Below, in pieces: positions 1-8,116 of a DNA stretch of 64,000 nt. Numbering within the stretch: position 1 is the stretch's first letter; each line of letters opens with the position of its first letter. The translations under genes and the position numbers were made by a program. Below the pieces are notes generated by a model. That model saw only the letters and a program-made list of their open reading frames with translations, was not told where the DNA came from and made no database searches. Origin of the DNA: SOIA01 sp964348015 (lineage in GTDB: Bacteria > Acidobacteriota > Aminicenantia > Aminicenantales > Aminicenantaceae); the NCBI GenBank assembly GCA_964348015.1, contig CAYGBC010000042.1:1-64000 (forward strand), given 5' to 3'.

Positions 1-305
1 TGATGAACAAAAGGTCTAAGTTCGGGCGTTCTTATTCTAAATTCGCCAGTAACTTGTTTAATTACAAATTCACTATCCAGGAAACAATAAACAGTCCCCC
101 TGGTGTGACTTGCCGCACATTCCAGTCCTCTTATCAAGGCAAAATATTCAGCTCGATTATTCGTTGTACCGCCTATACATTCTGCGAATGAATCAATTTC
201 GTTATTGTTCTCATCTAAAATGATATAACCGATAGCTCCAGGCCCTGGATTGCCTCGACATCCTCCATCAGTATATAGCTTTACCCTATCAATATATCTT
301 GGCAT
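1..305 (-). CDS. Ribonuclease HI family protein (3' part beyond window)
   Basis: RNase HI cleaves RNA in RNA-DNA hybrids. About 101 residues are visible before the reading frame runs off the window start. The fold signature is clear: YTDGGCRGNPGPG near residues 11-23 supplies the first catalytic Asp (D13), TTNNRAEY at 47-54 supplies Glu (E53), and FLDSEFVIKQ at 75-84 supplies the next Asp (D77). The ATG at 303-305 fits the family start. The gene is more AT-rich than the genes to its right and lies just past the 3' end of the selenocysteine tRNA, a place where integrative elements often sit, so it could belong to an inserted element. It could equally be an ordinary RNase H homologue. The product is certain at family level; the C-terminus is not visible. 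Confidence 0.85.
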   Translation of the reverse strand, partial: MPRYIDRVKLYTDGGCRGNPGPGAIGYIILDENNNEIDSFAECIGGTTNNRAEYFALIRGLECAASHTRGTVYCFLDSEFVIKQVTGEFRIRTPELRPFVH

Positions 306-455
306 TGAATCCCCCCTATTTTTTGCTGTTCATCTTCCATATATAAATACCAGATATCAGCAGAAAAGTGAATCTCAACCAGACCTTTCCCTTTGTCACT
401 AATTTGTCACTAAATTTGGGTACACGCGGCTAAGTATGATTAAGTGTAATCAAAG
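306..455. other. AT-rich spacer with a tandem 11-bp repeat
   Basis: No gene is visible. The motif TTTGTCACTAA occurs twice head to tail at 392-402 and 403-413 and is followed by a further TTT. The stretch lies directly downstream of the selC tRNA terminator and upstream of the RNase HI start, so it should hold the RNase HI promoter. An attachment-site remnant is possible but no second copy can be seen. Confidence 0.4.
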
Positions 456-481
456 AAAAACCCCCGCTTTACTCTGGCGGG
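456..481 (-). terminator. Rho-independent terminator overlapping the 3' end of selC
   Basis: On the minus strand the tRNA 3' segment CCCGC pairs with a downstream GCGGG across a 9-nt loop (CAGAGTAAA), followed by GG and a run of five T. The left stem half is therefore part of the tRNA acceptor stem itself, so the terminator hairpin and the folded tRNA compete for the same bases. Confidence 0.6.
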
Positions 482-568
482 AAGGTGTGGGAGTCGAACC
501 CACCCAGGGCTTTTCGGCCCCATACTGGGTTTGAAGTCCAGAAGGTCCACCGGAACCTATACCTTCCC
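475..568 (-). tRNA. selC: tRNA-Sec (UCA anticodon)
   Basis: This 94-nt gene has the oversized form typical of bacterial selenocysteine tRNA. The minus strand reads an 8-bp acceptor stem (GGGAAGGT with ACCTTCCC), discriminator G and an encoded CCA at 475-477. The anticodon arm CTGGACTTCAAACCCAG carries TCA (plus-strand tga at 532-534), so it reads UGA. A long variable arm follows (GGGGCCGAAAAGCCC), then a T arm with GGTTCGACTCC. It lies downstream of selA and selD on the same strand, giving the order selA-selD-selC. It is charged with Ser, converted by SelA using selenophosphate from SelD, and delivered by SelB, whose gene is not in the window. Confidence 0.95.
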
Positions 569-761
569 GCTTTCTACCTCACTCCGTGTATATTCTCTCC
601 TCTGAGCGTGAATCCCGCATTATCAGAATATTTCAGGAAGACTCTGCGTATTTTCACGGAAATCAAGTTTATCACGAAGATGAACGTTGTGACACTTTTT
701 TTAAGCCCTTTCACTCCAAGGCTCTTCTGAAGTATGCTCTCCCTTTTAAATTCCACAGCGC
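569..761. other. Spacer between selD and selC
   Basis: About 190 bp without a convincing gene; the short frames here have no family features. It may hold a promoter or processing site for selC, but no strong -35/-10 pair was recognised. Confidence 0.4.
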
Positions 762-1952
762 TCATTTCTTTATGACTATATGGCCCTCGGATTGGGCGAC
801 GACCTTTCCGATAACCGCTGCATGAGCTACGCCTTTTTTCTTGAGAAGCCCCATTAATTTTTCGCTCTTCTTTTCCGGGATGGAAATGAGAAGTCCTCCT
901 GATGTCTGAGGATCATACAGGACTTCCGTTATTTCCTCGCTAACACCTTTTCCCACATTAACATATTGATTGGCAAATTCTTTATTCCGTTCAACCGCAC
1001 CCGAAATTATTCCCTGCTTTACATATTCCAAGACTCCATCAAAAACGGGAACCTTTCCCGCCGAAATCTCTGTAGTGACTCCGCTCTGGACAACCATCTC
1101 GCTCAGATGCCCCAACAGGCCGAATCCAGTGACATCCGTGGCGGTCGTCACCCGCATCTGACTCATGATTTCAGAAGGGATTTTGTTGAGTTCGGCCATG
1201 GATTCACTGGCTGCCTTCAAAGCGGACACTGACGCTTTTCCTATCTGGCTGGCAAAACCTATGATTCCAGTTCCAAGGGGCTTGGTCAAGACCAGCACAT
1301 CGCCGGGCTTGGCCCGGTCATTCGTGATCAGCTCCTTCGGATTGATCTCTCCCGTGACAGCGAATCCGAACTTGACCTCATTATCCTTGATGCTGTGGCC
1401 GCCAATCACCACAACACCGGCTTCCTTCATCTTGACGATCCCGCCGAGAAGCATCTGGTTCATGATTTTATGGCTCATCGTCTCGATCGGGAATCCGATT
1501 ATCGAAAGGGCAGTCAAGGGCTTCCCGCCCATGGCATAGATATCACTCAATGAGTTGGCGGCTGCGATCTGTCCGAACGTGTACGGATCATCGACACTGG
1601 GAGCAAAAACATCGACTGATTGAACAAGAGCATATTCATCGTTGACCTTGAACACTCCGGCATCATCGCAGGTATCGGCGCTGACCAAAACTCTCGGGTC
1701 GGAGATCTCCGGAAGGCCGTCAAGCACAATCTTCAGGTCATTCTGGTTGATCTTGGACGCGCATCCGGCATTCTCGACGAACTTGGTCAACTCGACCTGT
1801 TCGGGCATATCCTCCAGGCGTTCTCCGGCGCACAGGCAAACGTTTTTCTCCTTGAAAACCTCGCAGGGACAGGCCTGTTTGGGATTGCAGATGCAGTGAC
1901 CCAGCTTGATGGAGCGCTGCATGATGTCCTTTCTTTTTCTCAGGTCAGCCAT
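762..1952 (-). CDS. selD: Selenide, water dikinase (selenophosphate synthetase) with Cys-rich N-terminal extension
   Basis: SelD makes selenophosphate from selenide and ATP, the selenium donor for Sec-tRNA synthesis. The 396-residue product has the catalytic segment NAGCASKIN with C64 and K67, matching the Cys-x-x-Lys of E. coli SelD; Cys, not Sec, is used. The PurM-type core follows, with the SADTCDDAGVF, NSLSDIYAMGG, VIGGHSIKD and ATDVTGFGLLGH motifs. Unusual is an N-terminal extension of about 45 residues before the core with six Cys in CxC-x5-CxC-x8-CxC spacing (residues 20-41). It suggests a bound metal or Fe-S cluster, or selenium/sulfur handling. The ATG at 1950-1952 is 7 bp after the selA stop, so the two genes are co-transcribed. 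Confidence 0.95.
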   Translation of the reverse strand: MADLRKRKDIMQRSIKLGHCICNPKQACPCEVFKEKNVCLCAGERLEDMPEQVELTKFVENAGCASKINQNDLKIVLDGLPEISDPRVLVSADTCDDAGVFKVNDEYALVQSVDVFAPSVDDPYTFGQIAAANSLSDIYAMGGKPLTALSIIGFPIETMSHKIMNQMLLGGIVKMKEAGVVVIGGHSIKDNEVKFGFAVTGEINPKELITNDRAKPGDVLVLTKPLGTGIIGFASQIGKASVSALKAASESMAELNKIPSEIMSQMRVTTATDVTGFGLLGHLSEMVVQSGVTTEISAGKVPVFDGVLEYVKQGIISGAVERNKEFANQYVNVGKGVSEEITEVLYDPQTSGGLLISIPEKKSEKLMGLLKKKGVAHAAVIGKVVAQSEGHIVIKK

Positions 1953-1959
1953 TTTGAGA

Positions 1960-3369
1960 TTATCCCTTTTTCAAGGCCTCCTGCACCGCCGCTACGACTA
2001 AGGAATCTTCTTTCTCCCGAATCGTCCTCAAGTCCAACAGGACCGCATCTTTATGAACACGGGGAAACACCGGAGGATTGCCAAGGCGAAGCTTTTTCGC
2101 AAGATTCTCTGCGGATAAAAAGGACGGCTGGACCTTGAGGAGAGTTGTCGGTATCGTCTCCACGGGTACAGAACCGCTTCCCACCTGCGAGCCTCCCTCT
2201 TCGAGTGAAAATTTTGCACCTTTTTTGATTTCCGCTTGGAGTTTTTTCATGACTCTCCGTCCTCTTTTTTTCAGATCATCGGTGGTCAAAGAGAACATCT
2301 TATACACAGGATGGCTGTCTTTTAAACCTCTCAGTTTGAGAAAAAGCCGCAGCGTGGCGTCCATCCCGGCGATAGTCAACTTCCCGACGCGCAGCGCTCT
2401 ATTCAGAGGATTTGTTCTTATTCTCTTTATGGTCAGCGACTTGCCCACGATGATCCCGGCCTGAGGACCTCCGATCAACTTGTCTCCGCTGAAGCAGGCG
2501 ACATCCACTCCGGCTTTGATGCTGTCCTGGACAACGGGTTCCGTCTCGATCCCGAATTCTTTCAGGTCGAGCAAGGCGCCGCTGCCCAGGTCATCGATAA
2601 GAGGAAGGTTGTGCTCCTTGGCAACTTTCGCTAATTCTTCGATAGACGGCTCTTCCGCGAAACCCACAATCCGGTAATTGGAGTGATGGACTCTCATGAT
2701 GGCTCCGGTGTTCTCTCCAATCGCGGCGATGTAATCCTTCAGATGGGTTTTGTTGGTCGTGCCGACCTCCCGGAGGATGGCTCCGCTTGCTTCCATCACA
2801 TCCGGCATACGGAATGCCCCTCCGATCTCGACGAGCTGACCCCGGGACAAAATCACTTCCCTGCCTTGTGCGAGTGTGTTCAAAATAAGCATGGTGGCCG
2901 CCGCGTTATTGTTGACTACAGCGGCCGCCTCTGCTCCGGTCAGTTCGCAGAGGATCCCTTCCAGGTGGACATCCCGATGTCCGCGACGCCCGGTCTCCGC
3001 ATCCGTGGCCAGAGTGCAGTAGCCATCAGCCGCTCTCTGGACAGCTTCCTTCGCGTCATCTGACAGAACCGCTCTCCCCAATCCTGTGTGCAGGATGACG
3101 CCTGTCGCGTTTATCGCTTGATTCAAGGAGGAGGAAAACTTTTCCTGGAGACTCTGTTCCACTCTCTGAAGTATTTTTTTCGAGGAGAGCTCTGCCGTAG
3201 GAAACGACTTTGCATCCGCTTTCCGGATCTTAGAACGCAGCTCCTGCAGAACCCCGCGGATGGTTTTGACCACTAAATCCCGGCTGTGTTCCTTGATCAG
3301 AGGCTGGGCATCTTTGGCTTTCATCAAGCTGTCGACTGAAGGGAGTTTTCGCAGAATTTCTTTTTTCAT
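1960..3369 (-). CDS. selA: L-seryl-tRNA(Sec) selenium transferase
   Basis: SelA is a PLP enzyme that converts Ser-tRNA(Sec) to Sec-tRNA(Sec) with selenophosphate. The 469-residue length is normal for the bacterial enzyme (E. coli 463). The PLP lysine is K297 in the CFSGDKLIGGPQAG motif. Other family hallmarks are the N-terminal LPSVDSLM, INATGVILHTGLGRA, NNNAAATMLIL and IDDLGSGALLDL. The ATG at 3367-3369 has a good Shine-Dalgarno (GAGAGGAAAACA before ATG) and a possible promoter upstream. It is the first gene of selA-selD-selC. Its presence implies a Sec-decoding organism, so in-frame TGA codons in this genome deserve care. Confidence 0.97.
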   Translation of the reverse strand: MKKEILRKLPSVDSLMKAKDAQPLIKEHSRDLVVKTIRGVLQELRSKIRKADAKSFPTAELSSKKILQRVEQSLQEKFSSSLNQAINATGVILHTGLGRAVLSDDAKEAVQRAADGYCTLATDAETGRRGHRDVHLEGILCELTGAEAAAVVNNNAAATMLILNTLAQGREVILSRGQLVEIGGAFRMPDVMEASGAILREVGTTNKTHLKDYIAAIGENTGAIMRVHHSNYRIVGFAEEPSIEELAKVAKEHNLPLIDDLGSGALLDLKEFGIETEPVVQDSIKAGVDVACFSGDKLIGGPQAGIIVGKSLTIKRIRTNPLNRALRVGKLTIAGMDATLRLFLKLRGLKDSHPVYKMFSLTTDDLKKRGRRVMKKLQAEIKKGAKFSLEEGGSQVGSGSVPVETIPTTLLKVQPSFLSAENLAKKLRLGNPPVFPRVHKDAVLLDLRTIREKEDSLVVAAVQEALKKG

Positions 3370-3766
3370 TGTTTTCCTCTCTCAACAGATTTGCGCACCC
3401 GCATAATTTAGCACTAATCTTCGCCCTATTTCAAGACAACTCATTCTATCCAAGGATTGACTTTCTTTAAATCTCAGGCTGACTCCTGCATTGAAGAGAC
3501 ATAGTGTTATGGGAGATACAGCGCGGCAATCCCTTCAGAAGGATCAGCGAGGGAAGAATAAGAAGATGCAGTGAGGGTAAGAAACGTGTCAGGAGAGAGA
3601 AAGCATTTGGGGTCTTTGCAGGCCCCGCATGCTTGAGAATTTGTATTTACAGCTTGACGGTCACTTTGAAGGAAACGACAAATTCCCGGCACCGGCCTTG
3701 CTGGGCATGCCACACCCAGGCCTCTGGAGTAACCTCAAAGATAATTTCCAAGGCTTTCTTCCTTTT
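3370..3766. other. Intergenic region upstream of selA
   Basis: Nearly 400 bp without a recognised gene. Short open frames occur on both strands (for example 3507-3713 minus) but have no start signal or family pattern. The selA promoter lies at 3405-3434. No repeat or RNA element was recognised in the rest. Confidence 0.4.
3405..3434 (-). promoter_or_regulatory. Candidate sigma70 promoter of selA-selD
   Basis: The minus strand reads TTGAAA, 18 bp, TAAATT, ending 36 bp before the selA ATG. It fits a housekeeping promoter but the match is moderate. Confidence 0.4.
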
Positions 3767-5776
3767 CTATTTGATGATCTCATCCCTCAGGTACTGGTTC
3801 CAGACATTCTCAAACCACGTGTCTTCTTGCGGGATTGGCCGGATGTCCACCCACTCTTTCCTCACTTTCATATTCTCATCTAGATGAATCTCCAGAATTT
3901 TCTGGTTGACACGCGCGTCTTCCGGAACGAGGTCGAATCTCCACTCGTCACCGAGTTCATCACACGGCCTGTCTCCCTCCGGATCTAACACAAGAAAAGA
4001 CCCTCTGCTTTTCCCCCCTTTCTCGAGATACTCCCCCACCGCCTCGAGGTAAAGGGCATGTGTCAGACAGAGGTCAAGATTCTTGAAGGCTTCAGGAAGA
4101 TCTTCTGTCGCAGGGACCTTGAGTCCTTTTCGCATCCATGAGTAAAGCTGCCAGGCCTCCTGGATCGCCTGATTGACTTTTTCCGGAGGGCGGATATGCG
4201 CGCCGAAGGAGGACATTCTTTCCTGAATCTCTCCTCTCGCATCCTTGAGAGGGCGTATCTCCTCAGATGAGGACTCAACCATCTTTCTAGCCATTTCGAT
4301 TTTATTTTTAATCTGTTGTTCCGCTGCTTTAAGGAATTTCCCTGCGTCCGGTGGTACCTCTGTGTAGCGTTTTGCGATAAACAGGGCCGCCCGCATGCTC
4401 CCCACCTGCCCGGAGTTCAGTGCAGAGCCGCCCGGCCTGTAGACTCCGTGCGTACCGTTGACCTCCCCTACAGGGAAGAGGTGCTTGATATTGGATTCCC
4501 ACCAGATATCTCCTTTTAATCCACCGTTGTTGTGCTGAGCGCAGACTGCTATTTCCAGCCATTCTGTGCTCAGGTCAATCCCGTTATCCTTGTAGAGGTC
4601 GACGGCCGGCTGGTTCATTTTTTGAAGTCTCTTGATTGGTGTTCCGAATAATGCGCCCGACTTTCCCAGATAAGAGCGCGCCTCCTCGTCCAGAAGGTCA
4701 AACGAGAAATCTTCGAGAATTCCTCCGCCCGATGGATTCCGCATGAAGTCCAGAAAAACCCGTCTTCCCTTCATCACAGACTCCTGATAGACGAGAATAT
4801 CTATCAGCGAGGACCCGTAATCCCGAACCTTCCTCGGGTCAAACGGCCACTGGTATCCTTTGAGGAAAATCGCGGTAGCCAGTTTTCCGATATCCGGAAA
4901 GTAGTGATTCAAAAATTCCTGCTCATCCTGGCCATCCTTATCGGTGGAGATATACCGCGGAATGGCCTGCTGGTAGGTGCCGGAAAGATTCCACCGGAAT
5001 TTTATTGAGGCCAACCCGTACTGGGATTCGGTGAGGTTATTCCCGATAGCGCCAACTTCGAATGCCAGGCCGCTCGAGCCAACCTGGCTTTCCGGATAGA
5101 CCGAGCTCTTGTAGATTCCCGCAGGCCCTCCTGTGCCCAGGATAATATTCACCGCATTAAACGCGATAAATCCGAAGCTCCCCGATTCAAGCTTATCTTT
5201 ATTGATCGCCAAGGCTCCGACAATTTGCCTTTCCCCTCCCCTTTTCTTCGTGAGTAAAGCGATGATTTCATGCTGGTTGAATACCGGTATTCCTTTCTTC
5301 TGGATATCCTGAGCCAGGCGTTCGAACATCATCCGGGATGTGAGGGGACCTGCGGATGTGGCTCTGCCTCGAGGATCATGGTCGGTCTTGTACCCGACAT
5401 ACGCCCCGAACCGGTCATGAGGAAAGGGAACGCCCAGGTTCACGAGATGGAAAAAAGCCTGCGCGGAATTCTGTGCTTCGCACAACGCGATATCCCCGTG
5501 CATGCAGCCACCGTTGAACAGGTCTCTGGCCATCTCGAACGGAGAGTCGGGGACTCCGCCGGAAAGTGAAAGCTTGTAATAGGTTTGTTTATCTGATCCG
5601 GCGTTGTTCGAAGTTCCTCCCCCCCAGTTATCCGTGGCGACAGCGATATCCTTCTGTCCGAATTCAAACATGTTCACGGCCGCGTTCAGGGCCGCGGCTC
5701 CGCTCCCTATAATCAGTGTATTGAGTGAATACAGAGGCATCTTTGTCCCGGCGATCTCAATCTCACTCTTGTTCAT
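3767..5776 (-). CDS. FAD-binding fumarate-reductase/succinate-dehydrogenase-type flavoprotein
   Basis: A 669-residue flavoprotein of the FAD-binding-2 (fumarate reductase flavoprotein-like) family. The N-terminal LIIGSGAAALNAAVNMFEFG is the ADP-binding motif. HDPRGRATSAGPLTSRMMFERL and the C-terminal HGVYRPGGSALNSGQVGSMRAA are the substrate/FAD segments typical of this group. The true start is the ATG at 5774-5776: GGAGAAGAGAA precedes it and it overlaps the stop of the upstream flavoenzyme by only 14 bp, whereas the longer frame starting at 5833 overlaps by 71 bp and lacks these features. No heme or Fe-S subunit is adjacent, so electrons probably come from the OYE-like partner just upstream. 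The substrate is unknown. The stop is TAG, so Sec readthrough is excluded. Confidence 0.85.
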   Translation of the reverse strand: MNKSEIEIAGTKMPLYSLNTLIIGSGAAALNAAVNMFEFGQKDIAVATDNWGGGTSNNAGSDKQTYYKLSLSGGVPDSPFEMARDLFNGGCMHGDIALCEAQNSAQAFFHLVNLGVPFPHDRFGAYVGYKTDHDPRGRATSAGPLTSRMMFERLAQDIQKKGIPVFNQHEIIALLTKKRGGERQIVGALAINKDKLESGSFGFIAFNAVNIILGTGGPAGIYKSSVYPESQVGSSGLAFEVGAIGNNLTESQYGLASIKFRWNLSGTYQQAIPRYISTDKDGQDEQEFLNHYFPDIGKLATAIFLKGYQWPFDPRKVRDYGSSLIDILVYQESVMKGRRVFLDFMRNPSGGGILEDFSFDLLDEEARSYLGKSGALFGTPIKRLQKMNQPAVDLYKDNGIDLSTEWLEIAVCAQHNNGGLKGDIWWESNIKHLFPVGEVNGTHGVYRPGGSALNSGQVGSMRAALFIAKRYTEVPPDAGKFLKAAEQQIKNKIEMARKMVESSSEEIRPLKDARGEIQERMSSFGAHIRPPEKVNQAIQEAWQLYSWMRKGLKVPATEDLPEAFKNLDLCLTHALYLEAVGEYLEKGGKSRGSFLVLDPEGDRPCDELGDEWRFDLVPEDARVNQKILEIHLDENMKVRKEWVDIRPIPQEDTWFENVWNQYLRDEIIK

Positions 5777-7145
5777 TTCTCTTCTCCTCAACTGAAATCT
5801 TTTTGTAGAGACTGCCGTAAATCTCTTGATCACGCATCACGCACCCGCTCTCATAGCCGTGCCTCATCAATTCTGTGCATCGAGAGCAGGTGATGCAGAC
5901 TTTTTCGGAATCCAGAGATCCGGTATTCATCAAGTCTCTGGGGGCATCCGGATAAGCCAGAGAACTCCTCCCGAGGCCGATAAAAGAGGCCTCGCCCTTC
6001 TGGAGCACGGCCGCTCCCGCGTTGGGGAAAAAATGGCGCAGCCAGGAGAAGCCGGTCCCCACAAACGGAATATCCGGAAATTCTTTCTGGAATTCGGCTG
6101 TGAGCTTGAACAGACGGGAAACTCCCTCCAGCGGATGCTCATCTGGCGGGGACACGCCGTGCAGCGGACGGTCGAACGGCCGCCCTTGATGAGGATTCTT
6201 GTAGGGATTTCCTGTCGTGATATTGAACAGGGAACTTCCGGAGTGGATCAGACGCCGGACCAGCTCCTTCGGCTCGGAAAGATCGGCTTCTTCAGGATTA
6301 TCCTTTGAAACTCCGAAACCTCCAGGTATACCGTCACAGGCGCTCAAGCGCACGGCCAGACACAGGCCCGGGACATCGTCTTTAATCCTCTGGACTGTTT
6401 CCTGCAGAAAACGCGTCCTGTTTTCGAACGTCTCTCCGTACCGGCTGTTTTCTCGGGTGTAGGCTGCCAGAAGCTCATTGACGAGATACCCGTGGCAGGC
6501 TTTGATGTCCACGCTGTCGAAACCGGCTTTCACCCCAAGGCGGGCCGCTTCCACATAATCATCCTGCAACCGGTCCAGTTCATCATCCGAAAGGATCTGC
6601 ACATTTTCTGGTTTCCTGTCAAGGAAGGGATTGAATCCAGCCACCTGCGGCCAAGGCTTTCCCTCCGGTTGACTGTAACGGCCGGAATGAGTCATCTGAA
6701 GAACGAGAAATATCTCATCAGGAGCTCCGGATGCTTTCTGGGCAGTACGCCGCGTCTGCTCGACCAGACGCTTAAACGAGTCCAAATTTCCAGGACGGAG
6801 CATCAACTGATGAGGATTCGAACGGCCTTCCGGCACGACACTCGTCGCTTCAAACCATATCAGGCTGTATCCTCCTTCCGCATACCGCCTGTAGCGGCGG
6901 AATGTCAGCTCCTCTGGAGATCCGTCTGAGCCCGCGTCAAAACCCTCCATCGGGTGAACGGCCAAGCGGTTCGCAAGCCTCTTTGGGCCAATCGCAATGC
7001 TTTCGAAAAGAGGGGATACAGAATCCTGGAAGGGAAGTTCCAAGCCCAGCTCACCGGCTTTTTTCAGAAGCTCGGAACCAGACTGGAATGCGAACGGCTC
7101 GTGTCGGGACATTTTCATGGATAGTGTATCTAAATTTTTCACCAA
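5763..7145 (-). CDS. Old-Yellow-Enzyme-like NADH:flavin oxidoreductase with 4Fe-4S motif
   Basis: A TIM-barrel FMN enzyme of the NADH:flavin oxidoreductase/2,4-dienoyl-CoA reductase family, 460 residues. The barrel begins near residue 45 (ESIAIGPKRLANRLAVHPMEG). HSGRYSQPEG and DSVDIKACHGYLVNELL are the FMN/substrate segments, the latter with HGYL in place of the usual HGYLL. Near the C-terminus CITCSRC followed 11 residues later by GC gives the C-x2-C-x2-C-x11-C pattern of the 4Fe-4S cluster in dienoyl-CoA reductases. The FAD/NAD(P)H C-terminal half of those enzymes is missing here; the next gene, which overlaps it, encodes a separate FAD flavoprotein and may supply that function. Two nearby ATG codons (7145, 7115) make the exact start uncertain. 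Confidence 0.85.
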   Translation of the reverse strand: MVKNLDTLSMKMSRHEPFAFQSGSELLKKAGELGLELPFQDSVSPLFESIAIGPKRLANRLAVHPMEGFDAGSDGSPEELTFRRYRRYAEGGYSLIWFEATSVVPEGRSNPHQLMLRPGNLDSFKRLVEQTRRTAQKASGAPDEIFLVLQMTHSGRYSQPEGKPWPQVAGFNPFLDRKPENVQILSDDELDRLQDDYVEAARLGVKAGFDSVDIKACHGYLVNELLAAYTRENSRYGETFENRTRFLQETVQRIKDDVPGLCLAVRLSACDGIPGGFGVSKDNPEEADLSEPKELVRRLIHSGSSLFNITTGNPYKNPHQGRPFDRPLHGVSPPDEHPLEGVSRLFKLTAEFQKEFPDIPFVGTGFSWLRHFFPNAGAAVLQKGEASFIGLGRSSLAYPDAPRDLMNTGSLDSEKVCITCSRCTELMRHGYESGCVMRDQEIYGSLYKKISVEEKRNEQE

Positions 7146-7195
7146 AAAGAAACAGAAATTTTCATTCCTTCATCAGGAGATCTCCCTTCCTCTGA

Positions 7196-7224
7196 TTGAC
7201 CGTGCCTCTCTCTTGTGTTATAGA
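7196..7224 (+). promoter_or_regulatory. Promoter of the GspC-like gene
   Basis: TTGACC, 17 bp, TATAGA. Transcription would start near 7231. This rules out the upstream TTG at 7196, which lies inside the -35 box, as a start codon for the downstream frame. Confidence 0.6.
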
Positions 7225-7282
7225 TTTAAGAGAGAGTCAGCCAGTGAATCCAAGACATAAAATACAGCACCCCAGTCAATTC

Positions 7283-8020
7283 ATGAAGCTCGGCTACGTG
7301 CTTATTATTTTTCTGTTGTTCGGGGATCTCATCGTCTCGAATGCCCTAAGTTTCCCGGAACCGGTTTCTCCTCAGGGACGAAGTGGCCGCCTCCCTCCCC
7401 TGACGCTGGTGGGTATCATCATGTCTAAAGACGCGTCTTCCTCGATCGCCATTTTAAAAAACGGGCAAACCAATCAGACGCAGATGCTGGCAGTCGGAGA
7501 GAAAATTCTGGATTTCACTCTGGCTCAGGTTCTGGAAAACAGCGTCGTCTTTAAAAGAGGAGATCAAACGTACACAATATACCTGGGGCGCGGACGTATG
7601 ACCCAAGTTTCGCCACCTCCTCAGAAAAAACCTGCGGAAACTCCTCTCGAGAAACCTGAAGTGGAGCCTGTGGAAAGAACCAGTTCGAGCAGCAATGTCA
7701 TTCGCATGGAATTCGACAGAGACGAGGTCGAAAAAAGACTCGAGGCGGAACTCCCTCTCATCATGAAGGAGGCAAGGTTCCTTCCCAACATGGTGAAAGG
7801 AAGAGTGAGGGGATTCAGGATCACCAAGCTTCCGAGCCAGAGTATTTTATCCGAGGTGGGCATCCACAGAAATGATGTGGTCCTGAAGATTAATGAAGTC
7901 GAGCTGAACAGCGTGGAAGGCATGCTCGACCTCTACATGAGATTCAGGAATGAGAGCCGCTTCGAAGTCACCATAGAAAGAAGTGGGAAAATAATCCGCA
8001 TACAGTATGTATTAAGGTAA
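7283..8020 (+). CDS. GspC-like periplasmic protein with PDZ domain
   Basis: A 245-residue protein with one N-terminal membrane segment (LGYVLIIFLLFGDLIV), a homology region like that of type II secretion GspC (LTLVGIIMSKDASSSIAIL, then VGEKILDFTLAQVLENSVVF), a Pro/Glu-rich linker, and a C-terminal PDZ-like domain (GRVRGFRITKLPSQSILSEVGIHRNDVVLKINEVELNSVEGMLDLY, split across residues ~170-225). GspC links the inner-membrane platform of type II secretion to the secretin. No other gsp gene is near, so it is an orphan or works with genes elsewhere. ATG 7283 puts the membrane helix at the very N-terminus; GTG 7244, just after the predicted transcription start, is the alternative. Confidence 0.7.
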   Translation: MKLGYVLIIFLLFGDLIVSNALSFPEPVSPQGRSGRLPPLTLVGIIMSKDASSSIAILKNGQTNQTQMLAVGEKILDFTLAQVLENSVVFKRGDQTYTIYLGRGRMTQVSPPPQKKPAETPLEKPEVEPVERTSSSSNVIRMEFDRDEVEKRLEAELPLIMKEARFLPNMVKGRVRGFRITKLPSQSILSEVGIHRNDVVLKINEVELNSVEGMLDLYMRFRNESRFEVTIERSGKIIRIQYVLR

Positions 8021-8059
8021 AAAAACTCCTCCTTTGCTTTCCGAAAAACCGCTTTGGAC

Positions 8060-8088
8060 TTGACATCCTCGGGGTAAGACTCTAATCT
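8060..8088 (+). promoter_or_regulatory. Promoter of the sugar isomerase-like gene
   Basis: TTGACA, 17 bp, TAATCT: a near-consensus housekeeping promoter. Transcription would begin near 8095, leaving a short leader before ATG 8117 and making TTG 8099 an unlikely start. Confidence 0.7.
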
Positions 8089-8116
8089 GAAAAACATCTT
8101 GAAATCAGATAAAAAA

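Noticed and set aside
574..765. Small gene between selD and selC
   Set aside because: Overlaps the selD stop, lacks a start signal and homology features.
1620..2138. Open frames opposite selD/selA
   Set aside because: They lie antisense to genes with complete family motifs and show no protein features.
3504..3887. Small frames upstream of selA, possible Sec protein
   Set aside because: No start signal, no family pattern, and the neighbouring flavoprotein ends in TAG rather than TGA.
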